DNA of 42,640 nt from DATKPE01 sp035524335 (GTDB lineage Bacteria; Bacteroidota; Ignavibacteria; UBA10030; SZUA-254): the NCBI GenBank assembly GCA_035524335.1, contig DATKPE010000009.1:1-42640 (forward strand), written 5' to 3'. Numbering within the stretch: position 1 is the stretch's first letter; each line of letters opens with the position of its first letter. Below the pieces are notes generated by a model. It was not told the origin of the DNA and made no database searches. It was given only the letters and a program-made list of their open reading frames with translations. Position numbers and translations under genes: made by a program. This document shows positions 14,696-23,244 of the stretch, piece by piece.

Positions 14696-17647
14696 ATGAT
14701 GAAACTAACCCGGATCTTTCAATTGCTGATCCTTTGTGCCGCCGCCGTTCCGGCATCGGCCGATACCCTCACCCTCACCTTCCGGTATGACGATCCCGGC
14801 CGCCAGCAAATCAGGGTTTTCGTTCCGGCAGTGTTCAACAACTGGGGATCGAACGTGAACGGGCAGATCGCCACCGGTGATATTTCCCGGATGTCCTATG
14901 ATTCGGTTCACCAGGCCTGGGTCCGGCAATGGCGGCTGGCCGTCGACAGCTCGTACGCATACAAATACTACTTTCAGCTCGACTCATCGGGCTCGACGTG
15001 GGAGTGGATCGCGGACCCGCTGAATTCGGTTCTCGATAATTCGGGGTACGGGAACTCGCTGATGACGGTCACCGATCCGATGCTGTTCGAGCCGCGCATC
15101 ACATCCTTCGGCATTGTCAGCAGTGTCCGGGCCGGACTCTTCAGCACCTCGCCGTTCAGGACCGTGCGCCTCATCCTCGACAGCGACACGGTCGACGTTT
15201 TCTCATCATACGACAGTACGAGCGGACTCCTCGATTACACACTGCCGGCGCCGCGCACGGTCGGCGCGCTCGGGCTCCTGGCGGTCGACGGGAGGGGCAG
15301 ATCGGTGTCACAGCAGTGGTCCTTCTCAACGACGCAGTCCGGCAGTGCATGGGAAAACGAAGTCTTCTACCAGATCTTTCCCCGCAGTTTTTACGACAGC
15401 AACGGCGATTCGATCGGTGATTTCAACGGCATCAGCCAGAAGCTCGATTACCTCCGCCAGCTCGGGGTTACCGCGGTCTGGCTGAACCCCATCGTCCGCT
15501 CCCGGGCCTATCACAACTATTTTGCAGATTCGTTCGATTCGACCGATCCCGGGTTCGGCTCCAACGCCGATTTTACGAACCTGGTCAGGGCCGTTCACGC
15601 TCATGGGATGAAAATACTGATCGACATGGAAACGCAGTACGTTTCCGGCCATCATCCGTGGTATACTTCATCCCTCAACAATCCCGCATCCCCGTATACG
15701 CCGTACATCTGGTACAAGGATGCGGGCAATTCACAGCCGGAATCGTTTTCCTTCACCGGCTATAACGGAGAACAGATCACCGCCGTCACCGTCCGCATGA
15801 CCTCGCCCCAGTCGCTGGCGTACCAGAGACAGCTTTTCCTCAACTGGATCGACCCCAATCACGACGGAAAATTCGACGACGGTGTCGACGGCTTCCGGAT
15901 CGACCATATCATGGACAACCTGGACGGATTGAACGAAAATGTGAATCTCTTCTCCACGTTCTGGAAACCGCTCTTCGATACCCTCCGGAGCGTGAACCCC
16001 AATGTGTTTTCGGTCGGCGAACAGGCCGACTGGGGCGATTACGGAACCACCACGCTGACCCAGAGCGGCATCGACGCTGTCTTCACCATCCCCCTCATGT
16101 TCGGCATCCGCACGTTCGACAAGGCGACCATCGCCTCCCAGATCGGCGCCACGATCGCATCCCTGCCGGCCGGAAAACACCAGTTCCTGATCATTGAAAA
16201 CCACGACGTCGACCGGTTTGCCTCGACGGCCGGAAATCCCGCCCGGACAGCCGCAGGCGCCGCACTCAATCTCACGCTTCCCGGTATCCCGTGTCTTTAC
16301 TACGGCCAGGAGATCGGGATGCTCGGGGTGAAGGGAAACTGGGGAAGCGACGGCAACGATATCCCCGACCGGGAAGCGATGAAGTGGAACGCGCTCCGTT
16401 CCGCTCCCGGAACGGCTCTCTGGTATGCAAACACCGGGCCCTGGTGGACCGGCACCTCGCTCCACGACAACGACGGCAGATCGGTTCAGGAAGAACAGCC
16501 CGACACCGCTTCGCTCTGGAATTATTACGCCCGTCTGATCGCCGTGCGAAAATCCAGCATCGCCCTCCGGCACGGCGCGTATATTCCCCTGACCACCACC
16601 GACGCAGGCGTTATCGCGTTCGGACGCGAATACACGGGCGATTCGGCGCAGATGGTGGCGGTTCTCACCAACCTCACGAACAGCGCCCGCTCCACCAGCG
16701 TAGATATATCTCCTATGACGGGGATCCCGGGACATCCGTATTTCCTCACCGATATGCTCGGCTCCCGCCAGTTTGTCCCCGTCACCTCCGCGAACGTCCA
16801 CGCATACAGTGTGACGCTTTCGCCGGGGGAATCGGTTATCGCGCTCGTCGCCGCCTCGACGGCAGGTCTGTCCATGACTGCAGACTGGAATCTGGTTTCT
16901 CTGCCGCTCACGGTCCCCGACGGCCGAACGTCGGCCCTCTTTCCCGGCGCGGTCTCAAAGGCGTTCGCCTACCTGAACGACGGATACCTGACCGTCGATA
17001 CCCTCTCGAACGGTCCGGGTTACTGGATCAAATACGATTCTGCGGCTGAGGTCACGATCATAGGAACCGACAGAGTCGTCGACACCATTTCCCTCGCCGC
17101 CGGGTGGAATCTGGTCGGAACGCTTGCCCATCCGACGGCCGCACTTTCCGTTCAGTCGATTCCGGGCGGGCTTCAGACCTCCCCGTTCTATAAATATGCC
17201 GGGGGATACACAACGGCCGACACACTTCAGCCCGGAGCCGGCTACTGGATAAAAGCCGGTCAGCCGGGAAAAATCGTTCTGAACGCGGGAAGCGGTCCGG
17301 CATCCCGCCGGGTGCTCAGGATGACGATCAGAGGCGAACTTCCGCCTCCACCGCCGGGCGTGACCGGGAAACCCGCGATCCCGCATGCGTTTTCCCTCGA
17401 ACAGAATTTTCCGAACCCGTTCAATCCTTCAACGAAAATACGGTATTCGCTCCCTGCCGCCGCCCAGGTGAGCCTCAGGGTCTATAACGTCCTGGGCGGT
17501 CTCGTCGCGACGCTCGCAGAGGGCGTGCAGAACGCCGGCGAATACAGCGTGGAGTGGAATGCGCGGGATAATTCAAGCGGCGTCTATATCGTCCGGCTTC
17601 AGGCGGGTGCCTATGGCCAGGCGCGGAAGCTCATGCTTCTGAAATGA
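14696..17647 (+). CDS. Secreted GH13 alpha-amylase-family enzyme with T9SS sorting domain
   Basis: A 983-aa exported glycosidase. Signal peptide 1-22 (cut after PASA). A CBM48/E-set-like starch-binding beta-sandwich follows (~25-105; VFVPAVFNNWGS, YAYKYYFQ). The GH13 (beta/alpha)8 barrel spans ~215-640 with nucleophile D403 (GFRIDH), acid/base E442 (SVGEQ) and stabiliser D504 (IENHD). It should hydrolyse or rearrange alpha-1,4-glucans. After a C-terminal beta domain come two WNLV/GYWIK repeats (~730-870), the same module as in the protease at 8273, then a T9SS type A sorting domain (from ~899, NFPNPFNPST) ending KLMLLK. It is divergent from the TonB-receptor operon. GTG/TTG starts are not needed; ATG 14699 is an equally possible start. 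Confidence 0.95.
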   Translation: MMKLTRIFQLLILCAAAVPASADTLTLTFRYDDPGRQQIRVFVPAVFNNWGSNVNGQIATGDISRMSYDSVHQAWVRQWRLAVDSSYAYKYYFQLDSSGSTWEWIADPLNSVLDNSGYGNSLMTVTDPMLFEPRITSFGIVSSVRAGLFSTSPFRTVRLILDSDTVDVFSSYDSTSGLLDYTLPAPRTVGALGLLAVDGRGRSVSQQWSFSTTQSGSAWENEVFYQIFPRSFYDSNGDSIGDFNGISQKLDYLRQLGVTAVWLNPIVRSRAYHNYFADSFDSTDPGFGSNADFTNLVRAVHAHGMKILIDMETQYVSGHHPWYTSSLNNPASPYTPYIWYKDAGNSQPESFSFTGYNGEQITAVTVRMTSPQSLAYQRQLFLNWIDPNHDGKFDDGVDGFRIDHIMDNLDGLNENVNLFSTFWKPLFDTLRSVNPNVFSVGEQADWGDYGTTTLTQSGIDAVFTIPLMFGIRTFDKATIASQIGATIASLPAGKHQFLIIENHDVDRFASTAGNPARTAAGAALNLTLPGIPCLYYGQEIGMLGVKGNWGSDGNDIPDREAMKWNALRSAPGTALWYANTGPWWTGTSLHDNDGRSVQEEQPDTASLWNYYARLIAVRKSSIALRHGAYIPLTTTDAGVIAFGREYTGDSAQMVAVLTNLTNSARSTSVDISPMTGIPGHPYFLTDMLGSRQFVPVTSANVHAYSVTLSPGESVIALVAASTAGLSMTADWNLVSLPLTVPDGRTSALFPGAVSKAFAYLNDGYLTVDTLSNGPGYWIKYDSAAEVTIIGTDRVVDTISLAAGWNLVGTLAHPTAALSVQSIPGGLQTSPFYKYAGGYTTADTLQPGAGYWIKAGQPGKIVLNAGSGPASRRVLRMTIRGELPPPPPGVTGKPAIPHAFSLEQNFPNPFNPSTKIRYSLPAAAQVSLRVYNVLGGLVATLAEGVQNAGEYSVEWNARDNSSGVYIVRLQAGAYGQARKLMLLK

Positions 17648-17681
17648 CGCCGTACGTCCGTCCACGTCAGGAGAAAATCCG

Positions 17682-18194
17682 ATGCGTAATCGCGCCTGTT
17701 TTTTTGCCGTCATCTGCTGTGTCGCCGCATTCAGTTCGTCGGGTGCGGCACAGGACTGGAACGGCTTCCGGTGGCTGACCGGCCGCTGGGCCGGGGAGGG
17801 AAGCGGGAAACCGGGGCAGTCCTCCGGTTCGTTCTCCCTTCTGCCTGATCTCGGCGGCAAAATTCTCCTCCGGAAGGGACACGCGATCGCGCCACCGCGG
17901 GACGGCTCCGCCGGAATTGTGCACGACGATCTTATGATCATCTCGCCGGGAGACGGCGGCGCCTTCCGCGGTGATTATTATGACAATGAGGGGCACGTCA
18001 TCAGATACGGCATTTCGATTGCCGATTCCTCCATTGTCATGCTGAGCGCGCGGACCGGGAAAGGTCCGGTGTTCCGGTTGACGTATTTCCGTCTGGCCGG
18101 CGGTCTGGTCGACGTCAGGTTCGAAATGTCCCCCGACGGAACCGCCTTTACCGTCTATACCGAAGGGAAATGCCGCAGGGAGGAGGGAGACTGA
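17682..18194 (+). CDS. Small exported beta-barrel-like protein, function unknown
   Basis: A 170-aa protein with a signal peptide (MRNRACFFAVICCVAAF, cut near GAAQ). The mature part is beta-rich: WNGFRWLTGRWAGEGS at the front, then strands such as GKILLRKGHA, DDLMIISP and VFRLTYFRL. The W-L-x-G-x-W opening resembles DUF1579/lipocalin-like periplasmic proteins. AGGAGA lies at a good distance before the ATG. It follows the amylase by 34 bases, so it may share its transcript. The ligand is unknown. Confidence 0.75.
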   Translation: MRNRACFFAVICCVAAFSSSGAAQDWNGFRWLTGRWAGEGSGKPGQSSGSFSLLPDLGGKILLRKGHAIAPPRDGSAGIVHDDLMIISPGDGGAFRGDYYDNEGHVIRYGISIADSSIVMLSARTGKGPVFRLTYFRLAGGLVDVRFEMSPDGTAFTVYTEGKCRREEGD

Positions 18195-18292
18195 ACAGCA
18201 CGGTGTATCCCGCGCGCAGCTGAGGGTGCAACAAATCGGTTTTTGATCCGTTAACCACAGGAAAGACCACCACGTCGCAAAGGATCGGCGAT

Positions 18293-18592
18293 ATGCCCTC
18301 TCCGATGGAACATGCCTTCGTGCGGGGACGCAGTGCCGTGATTCTTGTCATGGGCATCGCGGCGCTTGTATTCCTCGGTCCCATTACCGGCATCCCCGCC
18401 TGGATCATGGCCAACCAGGATCTCCGCGATATCGACGCCGGTTACATCCACCCCTCCGAACGCTCCCAGCTCAAGACCGGAAAGCTCCTCAGCATCCTCG
18501 GCACATTCTGTTCCCCGCTCTGGCTGCTGATCGGCGCGGCTGTGATAGGAATGCTTCTTTTCATTCTGGTCACCGTCGCGCTTTCGTTGTAA
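18293..18592 (+). CDS. Small two-TM membrane protein (DUF4190-like)
   Basis: A 99-aa protein with two hydrophobic helices (~14-38 and ~62-97). The loop between carries GIPAWIMANQDLRDID and YIHPSERSQLKTGK, the pattern of small DUF4190-type membrane proteins (small residues in helix 1, an ANxDL segment, then GK before helix 2). AAGGAT precedes the ATG at a workable distance. No role can be inferred. Confidence 0.7.
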   Translation: MPSPMEHAFVRGRSAVILVMGIAALVFLGPITGIPAWIMANQDLRDIDAGYIHPSERSQLKTGKLLSILGTFCSPLWLLIGAAVIGMLLFILVTVALSL

Positions 18593-18690
18593 CCGGCCTT
18601 CGTCTGCAGTTCGTTCGACCGAGCCGTCAAGATGTGCAAATGGACTGATCGTGTTTCCGCGCCTTCGTGCGCCGCGATGAAGCGCACCGG

Positions 18691-18722
18691 TTTGCTTGTC
18701 GCGTGATTATATGATATATTTG
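18691..18722 (+). promoter_or_regulatory. Bacteroidota-type promoter upstream of the CTD-like lipoprotein
   Basis: TTTG (18691-18694), 20 bases, then TATATTTG (18715-18722). This fits the TTTG-N19-TANNTTTG promoter described for Bacteroidota with one extra spacer base. It lies about 140 bases before the lipoprotein ATG. Confidence 0.5.
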
Positions 18723-18865
18723 AATTAGGGCCGGATACCCCGGGTCCGCCCGAGGAATTCGCTCATGGTCGGACGCCCGGACTGGCTTATCACCCTCCCC
18801 GTTCTTCATTTCCGGTTATCGTTTTTGCAGGATCAAAATTTCTGTCTCTCATCCGGAGAAATATC

Positions 18866-19330
18866 ATGCTCGAACCCCGCGCGTTAATCGTACTCCGTTT
18901 CATAATGACGTTCTGGCTGGTGATGCTCTGTGTACTCCTCCCAGTGCAGGGCTGCCGGCATCAGGACAATCCGGTTGAGCCGGCTGCTATGGGTCTGATG
19001 ACATCCCGGTGGGTGGATGTCGGCAGCTCCGGAAGCACGTCGGGCATTCAGGTGCGTTCGACAAATGCCGCACCCACGACAGTCATCGATTTTGCACTGC
19101 CGGTGCAGGGTGTTGTAAATCTTTCCATTCTGGACGGTCTCGACATCCCGGTAGTCCGGCTGATAGACAACCAGCGGCTTCAGGCGGGTTACCATCAGGT
19201 AAGTTTCGATGCGAGCAATCTTGCATCGGGGGTCTACATTTACCGGATGACCGTACATAGTCTGTCTGATAGTCTGGTGGTGGGACCAATTGTGTTCGAC
19301 AGTTCCCGCAAGATGATGCTGTTGAAATAA
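18866..19330 (+). CDS. Lipoprotein consisting mainly of a T9SS-CTD-like domain
   Basis: A 154-aa protein. The N-terminus is a long hydrophobic signal ending in a lipobox-like VQGC (Cys30). Almost all that follows is one domain resembling the type A sorting domain: TTVIDFALPVQGVVNLSILD, RLQAGYHQVSFDASNLASG, VYIYRM and the terminal KMMLLK, which matches the ends of the two secreted enzymes (KLMLLK, ALLLR). The NPFNP motif that normally opens such domains is absent and there is no passenger domain. GGAGA precedes the ATG. It lies 39 bases upstream of a PorV-like gene and is probably co-transcribed. Function unknown; a partner or decoy for the shuttle protein is one possibility. Confidence 0.7.
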   Translation: MLEPRALIVLRFIMTFWLVMLCVLLPVQGCRHQDNPVEPAAMGLMTSRWVDVGSSGSTSGIQVRSTNAAPTTVIDFALPVQGVVNLSILDGLDIPVVRLIDNQRLQAGYHQVSFDASNLASGVYIYRMTVHSLSDSLVVGPIVFDSSRKMMLLK

Positions 19331-19369
19331 CGGATCGCCACCGAAGCCCAATAATACCACGGAGCAACC

Positions 19370-20677
19370 ATGCGCAGATTCTGTGCCCTTGCCGTTCTGA
19401 TCGGCTTATTCTTTCCAGCCTTGTGCGCAGCGCAGGGGGATGCGGCGGTTCCTTTCCTGACGATTCCCCCTTCTGCGTCGGGAAACGGCATGGCCGGCAT
19501 TGCCGGAACTGTTCCGGGTGACGATCCAACGGCTCTGCTTGCGAATCCCGCCCAGCTGGGAATGTCGGGTCTTTCCACTCTTCTCCGGGCGGGATTTTAT
19601 CCTTCCTCGACGAGCTGGATGCCGGGATTGCCCAATGGGAACATGACATACAACGTCAGCGCATTCTCGGCCGGAATGAACCTGAACAGGTTCCTCAGCC
19701 TGCCGTTCGATGTCGGATTTTCCGTCGCGTATTCGCACATCGGCATCGACTACGGTACGTTTGTTCTCACGGGCGAGTCGGGTCCCGAGCCGCTCGGCGT
19801 GTTCGACGCGACGGAACATTCGAATAACTGGACGTTCGGAATCGGTTTCGACTATTATGTCAGACTCGGTTTCGGATTCACAACAAAAAGCGTCGAATCC
19901 GATCTCGCACCGTTCGATGTCCAGCATCAGGGGCGGGAGGGAATTGCCACTGTGTCGGCGGAGGATGCCGGCATCATCGCCGAGGTTCCCGCGACCGACA
20001 TCGTCCGCCGTCTGACGGGAGATCTCCCGGGCCTCTGGAACTGCGTCGAGCCGGCCCTGAGCTTCAGCGCGGCGTACGCCCGCTTGAACTGCGGAGATGA
20101 CAAAGTCGTATACATCGATCCGGCGCAGGGTGATCCGCTTCCAAGAACGGCGATGGCCGGTGTCAGTTATTCGATCGGTTTCGATCATCGCGGTACGAAC
20201 GACCGCCTCCGGCTGATCGGGTTCACCGGAGCGCATCAGGTGGAAGATCTCCTCGTGATGAGATTTCCCGCGCCGGTGGACAGCTTCGGATATCCGGTCG
20301 GTGAACCGCCGCCGTGGCAGTATGCGCGCGGCGGGGGAGCCATCCGGTTTTTCGACAACGTCATACTGGGGGAGGGAAGTACACATGCCACGATCCGGAA
20401 GGGGTGGGAGCTGAATTTCTGTGAATTCTTCTCGCTACGCGGGGGGACCGTCCTCGGCCGGGGAGTATCGTATTCCACCAGCGGGTGGGGTCTCCGGGTC
20501 GGCGGTCTCATGAAGATTCTGGAACGCGCCGTCCCGGATCTCCAGTCGGCGTCCGTCTACAGGTTCGTTGCCGATCACTTCGACGCACGGTACGACCATG
20601 CCTCGACAACATATGATGATCCGTTAAATTTGAACAACGGAGTAACGTACAACGGACTTCTCTTCATCGTCAAATAA
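19370..20677 (+). CDS. PorV/PorQ-like outer-membrane beta-barrel protein (T9SS-associated)
   Basis: A 435-aa protein with signal peptide 1-21 (cut near LCAAQ). The mature start AAVPFLTIPPSASGNGMAGI followed by DDPTALLANPAQLG matches the N-terminal hallmark of PorV/PorQ (FadL-like) barrels. Alternating hydrophobic strands continue to the C-terminus (GLLFIVK). In known T9SS, PorV binds the C-terminal signal of cargo and carries it from the translocon to the attachment complex. The adjacent CTD-like lipoprotein and nearby T9SS cargo fit such a role, but several paralogues usually occur per genome, so this may be a specialised one. Confidence 0.7.
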   Translation: MRRFCALAVLIGLFFPALCAAQGDAAVPFLTIPPSASGNGMAGIAGTVPGDDPTALLANPAQLGMSGLSTLLRAGFYPSSTSWMPGLPNGNMTYNVSAFSAGMNLNRFLSLPFDVGFSVAYSHIGIDYGTFVLTGESGPEPLGVFDATEHSNNWTFGIGFDYYVRLGFGFTTKSVESDLAPFDVQHQGREGIATVSAEDAGIIAEVPATDIVRRLTGDLPGLWNCVEPALSFSAAYARLNCGDDKVVYIDPAQGDPLPRTAMAGVSYSIGFDHRGTNDRLRLIGFTGAHQVEDLLVMRFPAPVDSFGYPVGEPPPWQYARGGGAIRFFDNVILGEGSTHATIRKGWELNFCEFFSLRGGTVLGRGVSYSTSGWGLRVGGLMKILERAVPDLQSASVYRFVADHFDARYDHASTTYDDPLNLNNGVTYNGLLFIVK

Positions 20678-21072
20678 AATCCGCGGCACACCTTCCAGAC
20701 ATCTTCTCCCCCCTTTACGATCATGCGCCGAACCGGTGCGATGTGTTGAGCGATCCGGATTTTAGTGCGTCTTACGACATGTCGATGTTGATTTCGAAAT
20801 AATCGTATTGAAGATAAGGACGCGCGGTTCTCATTTTCAAAGTCGATAACGATTGCTCAAATGTGATGAAAGAGCCGGCGCCATTTCCGGAATAATTTAC
20901 TATACTGCCCAGAATCGAAGAATTTATGGATAACTATATAAGATAATTTTGTCTGATTTCTGGCATACGCTTTGATATAATAGGGGAAGAGGTTCTCACA
21001 ATTTGTCGAAGATGAAGCGGCGGTATTGGTAATAACGGCAATGAACCGGACACGATCTGAACACGGTGGAAC
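20678..21072. other. AT-richer intergenic stretch with promoter elements
   Basis: About 395 bases with no convincing gene and clearly lower GC than the surroundings, especially 20890-20990. It contains an isolated TATACT (20901-20906) and, nearer the next gene, an extended -10 element. No terminator hairpin, repeat or RNA gene was recognised. Confidence 0.5.
20973..20981 (+). promoter_or_regulatory. Extended -10 promoter of the polyferredoxin gene
   Basis: TGA followed by a perfect TATAAT (20976-20981). No good -35 lies at 16-18 bases, as is usual for extended -10 promoters. The expected start is near 20988, giving a leader of about 85 bases before the ATG at 21073. Confidence 0.5.
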
Positions 21073-22266
21073 ATGGCGATAGTGGCAAGGGGTGCGGAAG
21101 CAGAAGACGAGCAGGCCGGAACCGGGTCCACAATGACGGCATCGACCGCCGTGGATCGCGCAAGGCCGCGGATAAAAAAACTTCCGCCGGAACTACGGAA
21201 GGATAAGCCCTCCTACCGCTCGCAGACCGTGTGGTACAGACGCATCACCACGAGGCTGAAAGAAGATGCCCAGTTTTTCCGGACGTCGGTCCAGGCGGCG
21301 TTCGCACTTCTCTGCATCTGGATCGGTATCGAGTTCTGGATGTTTGTCCGGTGGGGGGAATCGGCCGGATCAGCCTCATATGTTTCGCGTCCCCCCGGCG
21401 CGGAAGGATTCCTGCCGATCAGCGCGCTGATCAGCCTGAAGTACTTCCTCCTCACCGGGACGATCAATTCAATTCATCCGGCGGGATTGTTCATCTTCCT
21501 TGCGATTCTGCTGATCGGTTTCTTCCTCAAGAAAGCGTTCTGCAGCTGGCTGTGCCCCGTCGGCACGCTGAGTGAATCGCTCTGGCGCTTCGGGCAGAAA
21601 CTCCTGGGCCGCAATATCACGCTTCCGCGCTGGTTCGACTATCCCCTCCGCGGCGTCAAGTATCTTCTCCTTCTCTTCTTCATCTATATCGTCTGGGGCA
21701 TGAGCGAAGAAGGGCTCCGGCTGTTCATCGACAGCCCGTACAACAAGGTCGCGGACGTGAAGATGTTTTACTTTTTTGCCCGCATCTCGGGGTTTGCCCT
21801 CTGGACGATCATCGTCCTCATCCTCCTCTCGGTTGTCATCAGAAATTTCTGGTGCCGGTATCTCTGTCCCTATGGCGCCCTGCTCGGCATCACGGGCCTG
21901 TTCAGCCCGGTGAAAGTGACCCGCAGTGCCTCCACCTGCATCGACTGCGCCCTCTGCACGAAGGCGTGTCCGGCCGGAATACCGGTCCACCGGCTCGAAC
22001 GGATCTCCAGCGACGAATGCATGAACTGTCTTGAATGTGTCGCTGTCTGCCCGGTGAAAAACACGCTCGAGCTCCGGATGCCAGACCGCAAAACCGTTGT
22101 TCCCAACTGGGTCTTCGCTCTGCTCGTCGCCGGCGTGTTCGTCGGAGTGACAGGCCTCGCAATTCTCACCGGCCACTGGCGGAACGACATATCGCGCGAG
22201 GAGTACCTCGGACATTTCCGGGATATCAATACGCCGCTCTATGAACATGAGCGCGCAATCCACTGA
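21073..22266 (+). CDS. NapH/CcoG-like membrane polyferredoxin (4Fe-4S)
   Basis: A 397-aa integral membrane iron-sulfur protein. Membrane helices lie near 75-92, 118-150, 190-212, 230-255 and 345-365. Two membrane-proximal CxxxCP motifs (CSWLCP from C157, CRYLCP from C261) are typical of the NapH/NosR/CcoG group. Two classical 4Fe-4S motifs follow: C289-xx-C292-xx-C295-xxx-C299-P and C316-xx-C319-xx-C322-xxx-C326-P. It should pass electrons from quinol or membrane donors to an unidentified acceptor. No nap, nos or cco partner genes are adjacent, so the pathway is open. Its 3' end overlaps the following methyltransferase gene by 26 bases. Confidence 0.88.
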   Translation: MAIVARGAEAEDEQAGTGSTMTASTAVDRARPRIKKLPPELRKDKPSYRSQTVWYRRITTRLKEDAQFFRTSVQAAFALLCIWIGIEFWMFVRWGESAGSASYVSRPPGAEGFLPISALISLKYFLLTGTINSIHPAGLFIFLAILLIGFFLKKAFCSWLCPVGTLSESLWRFGQKLLGRNITLPRWFDYPLRGVKYLLLLFFIYIVWGMSEEGLRLFIDSPYNKVADVKMFYFFARISGFALWTIIVLILLSVVIRNFWCRYLCPYGALLGITGLFSPVKVTRSASTCIDCALCTKACPAGIPVHRLERISSDECMNCLECVAVCPVKNTLELRMPDRKTVVPNWVFALLVAGVFVGVTGLAILTGHWRNDISREEYLGHFRDINTPLYEHERAIH

Positions 22267-23014
22267 AGATTCCGCCCAGTTCTATGATCTTCTCGCCGGC
22301 GTCTATGACGAGATGACCGGGTTTGATGCCCGATTCCAGAAGGAAGCCGGGTTTTATGCGGATCTGGTCCGGACGAACCGGATCGAAACCGTCCTCGACG
22401 CGGGGTGCGGTACCGGATTCCACGCCATCCTCCTCGCGCGTCTCGGAGTCCGCGCAACCGCCCTCGATTCGTCCCCGCAGATGATCGCGCAGACGGCGCG
22501 GCGCGCCGCCGCGCTTGGACTTCCGGTTGCGACGGCGGTGTCGGCGCTGACCGACATTCCGGCGGCGTCTCCCGGCCCGTTCGACGCCGTCCTCTGCGCA
22601 GGAAATACCTTTCCCCATCTTCTGACCCCTCAGGAACAGCGGCAGACGGTGGACGGGTTCTTCCGGGTGACGCGCCCCGGCGGAGTCTGTCTCATGCAGA
22701 TGCTCAACTATTTCCGGAACGGCGTTGCGGAGATCCGATCGGAACGCGAAGCGGGGGGCAGACGATACATCCGCACGCATGTCCGATCGGGGAAAAACGT
22801 GACCTTCACGATAGAAATCCGAACAGCGCCACAAGATGACGGTTATCCACTGAAGCAATCGGCCGTTCTACGGGCGGTCGATCAGCCGGAGCTGGTCTCG
22901 CTGATGACCGCGGCGGGATTTTCCATCACTGCCTCGCTCGGTTCCCTGACGGGGGAGCGTTTCGACCCCGACCTTTCTCAGGACCTCATCGTTCTGGCAC
23001 GGAAGCCGGTCTGA
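22241..23014 (+). CDS. Class I SAM-dependent methyltransferase
   Basis: A 257-aa protein with the Rossmann-type methyltransferase fold. Motif I is VLDAGCGTGFHAILLA (~46-61), the acidic end of strand 2 is TALDSS, and motif IV-like FDAVLCAGNTFPHL follows, as in ubiE-like/methyltransferase-11/25 enzymes. The N-terminal SAQFYDLLAGVYDEM is typical of this group. The start overlaps the end of the polyferredoxin gene, so translation is probably coupled; ATG 22247 is a nearby alternative. The substrate is unknown. Confidence 0.87.
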   Translation: MNMSAQSTEDSAQFYDLLAGVYDEMTGFDARFQKEAGFYADLVRTNRIETVLDAGCGTGFHAILLARLGVRATALDSSPQMIAQTARRAAALGLPVATAVSALTDIPAASPGPFDAVLCAGNTFPHLLTPQEQRQTVDGFFRVTRPGGVCLMQMLNYFRNGVAEIRSEREAGGRRYIRTHVRSGKNVTFTIEIRTAPQDDGYPLKQSAVLRAVDQPELVSLMTAAGFSITASLGSLTGERFDPDLSQDLIVLARKPV

Positions 23015-23244
23015 CAGATTCACCCGCCTCCCGAATAGTACCGCATTTCAGGGGTTTTCACCCCACGGATGGGAAGATTAAAAAATGGCCGGATGTTAAA
23101 CCTTTCTCCCGGCCGGGGGTACTAACTTTCTGTAAGACCAATCCGGCAGTTGAAGTCAATACGCGATGGGTCGTCTCTTAGGGATCACGTGCGCTTGGTA
23201 GAGTGGTGATGAGACGGCCCGTCGCACCATTATAGCGCTCGGGT

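Noticed and set aside
22975..23012. TGGCACGG near the end of the methyltransferase gene as a second sigma-54 promoter
   Set aside because: The GC dinucleotide is missing at the required 10-base spacing after GG, and the site is inside a coding region.
23180..23240. D-arm-like sequence TTGGTAGAGTGGTGAT
   Set aside because: No acceptor stem, anticodon arm or T-loop at tRNA spacing; treated as chance similarity within a repeat-rich intergenic region.
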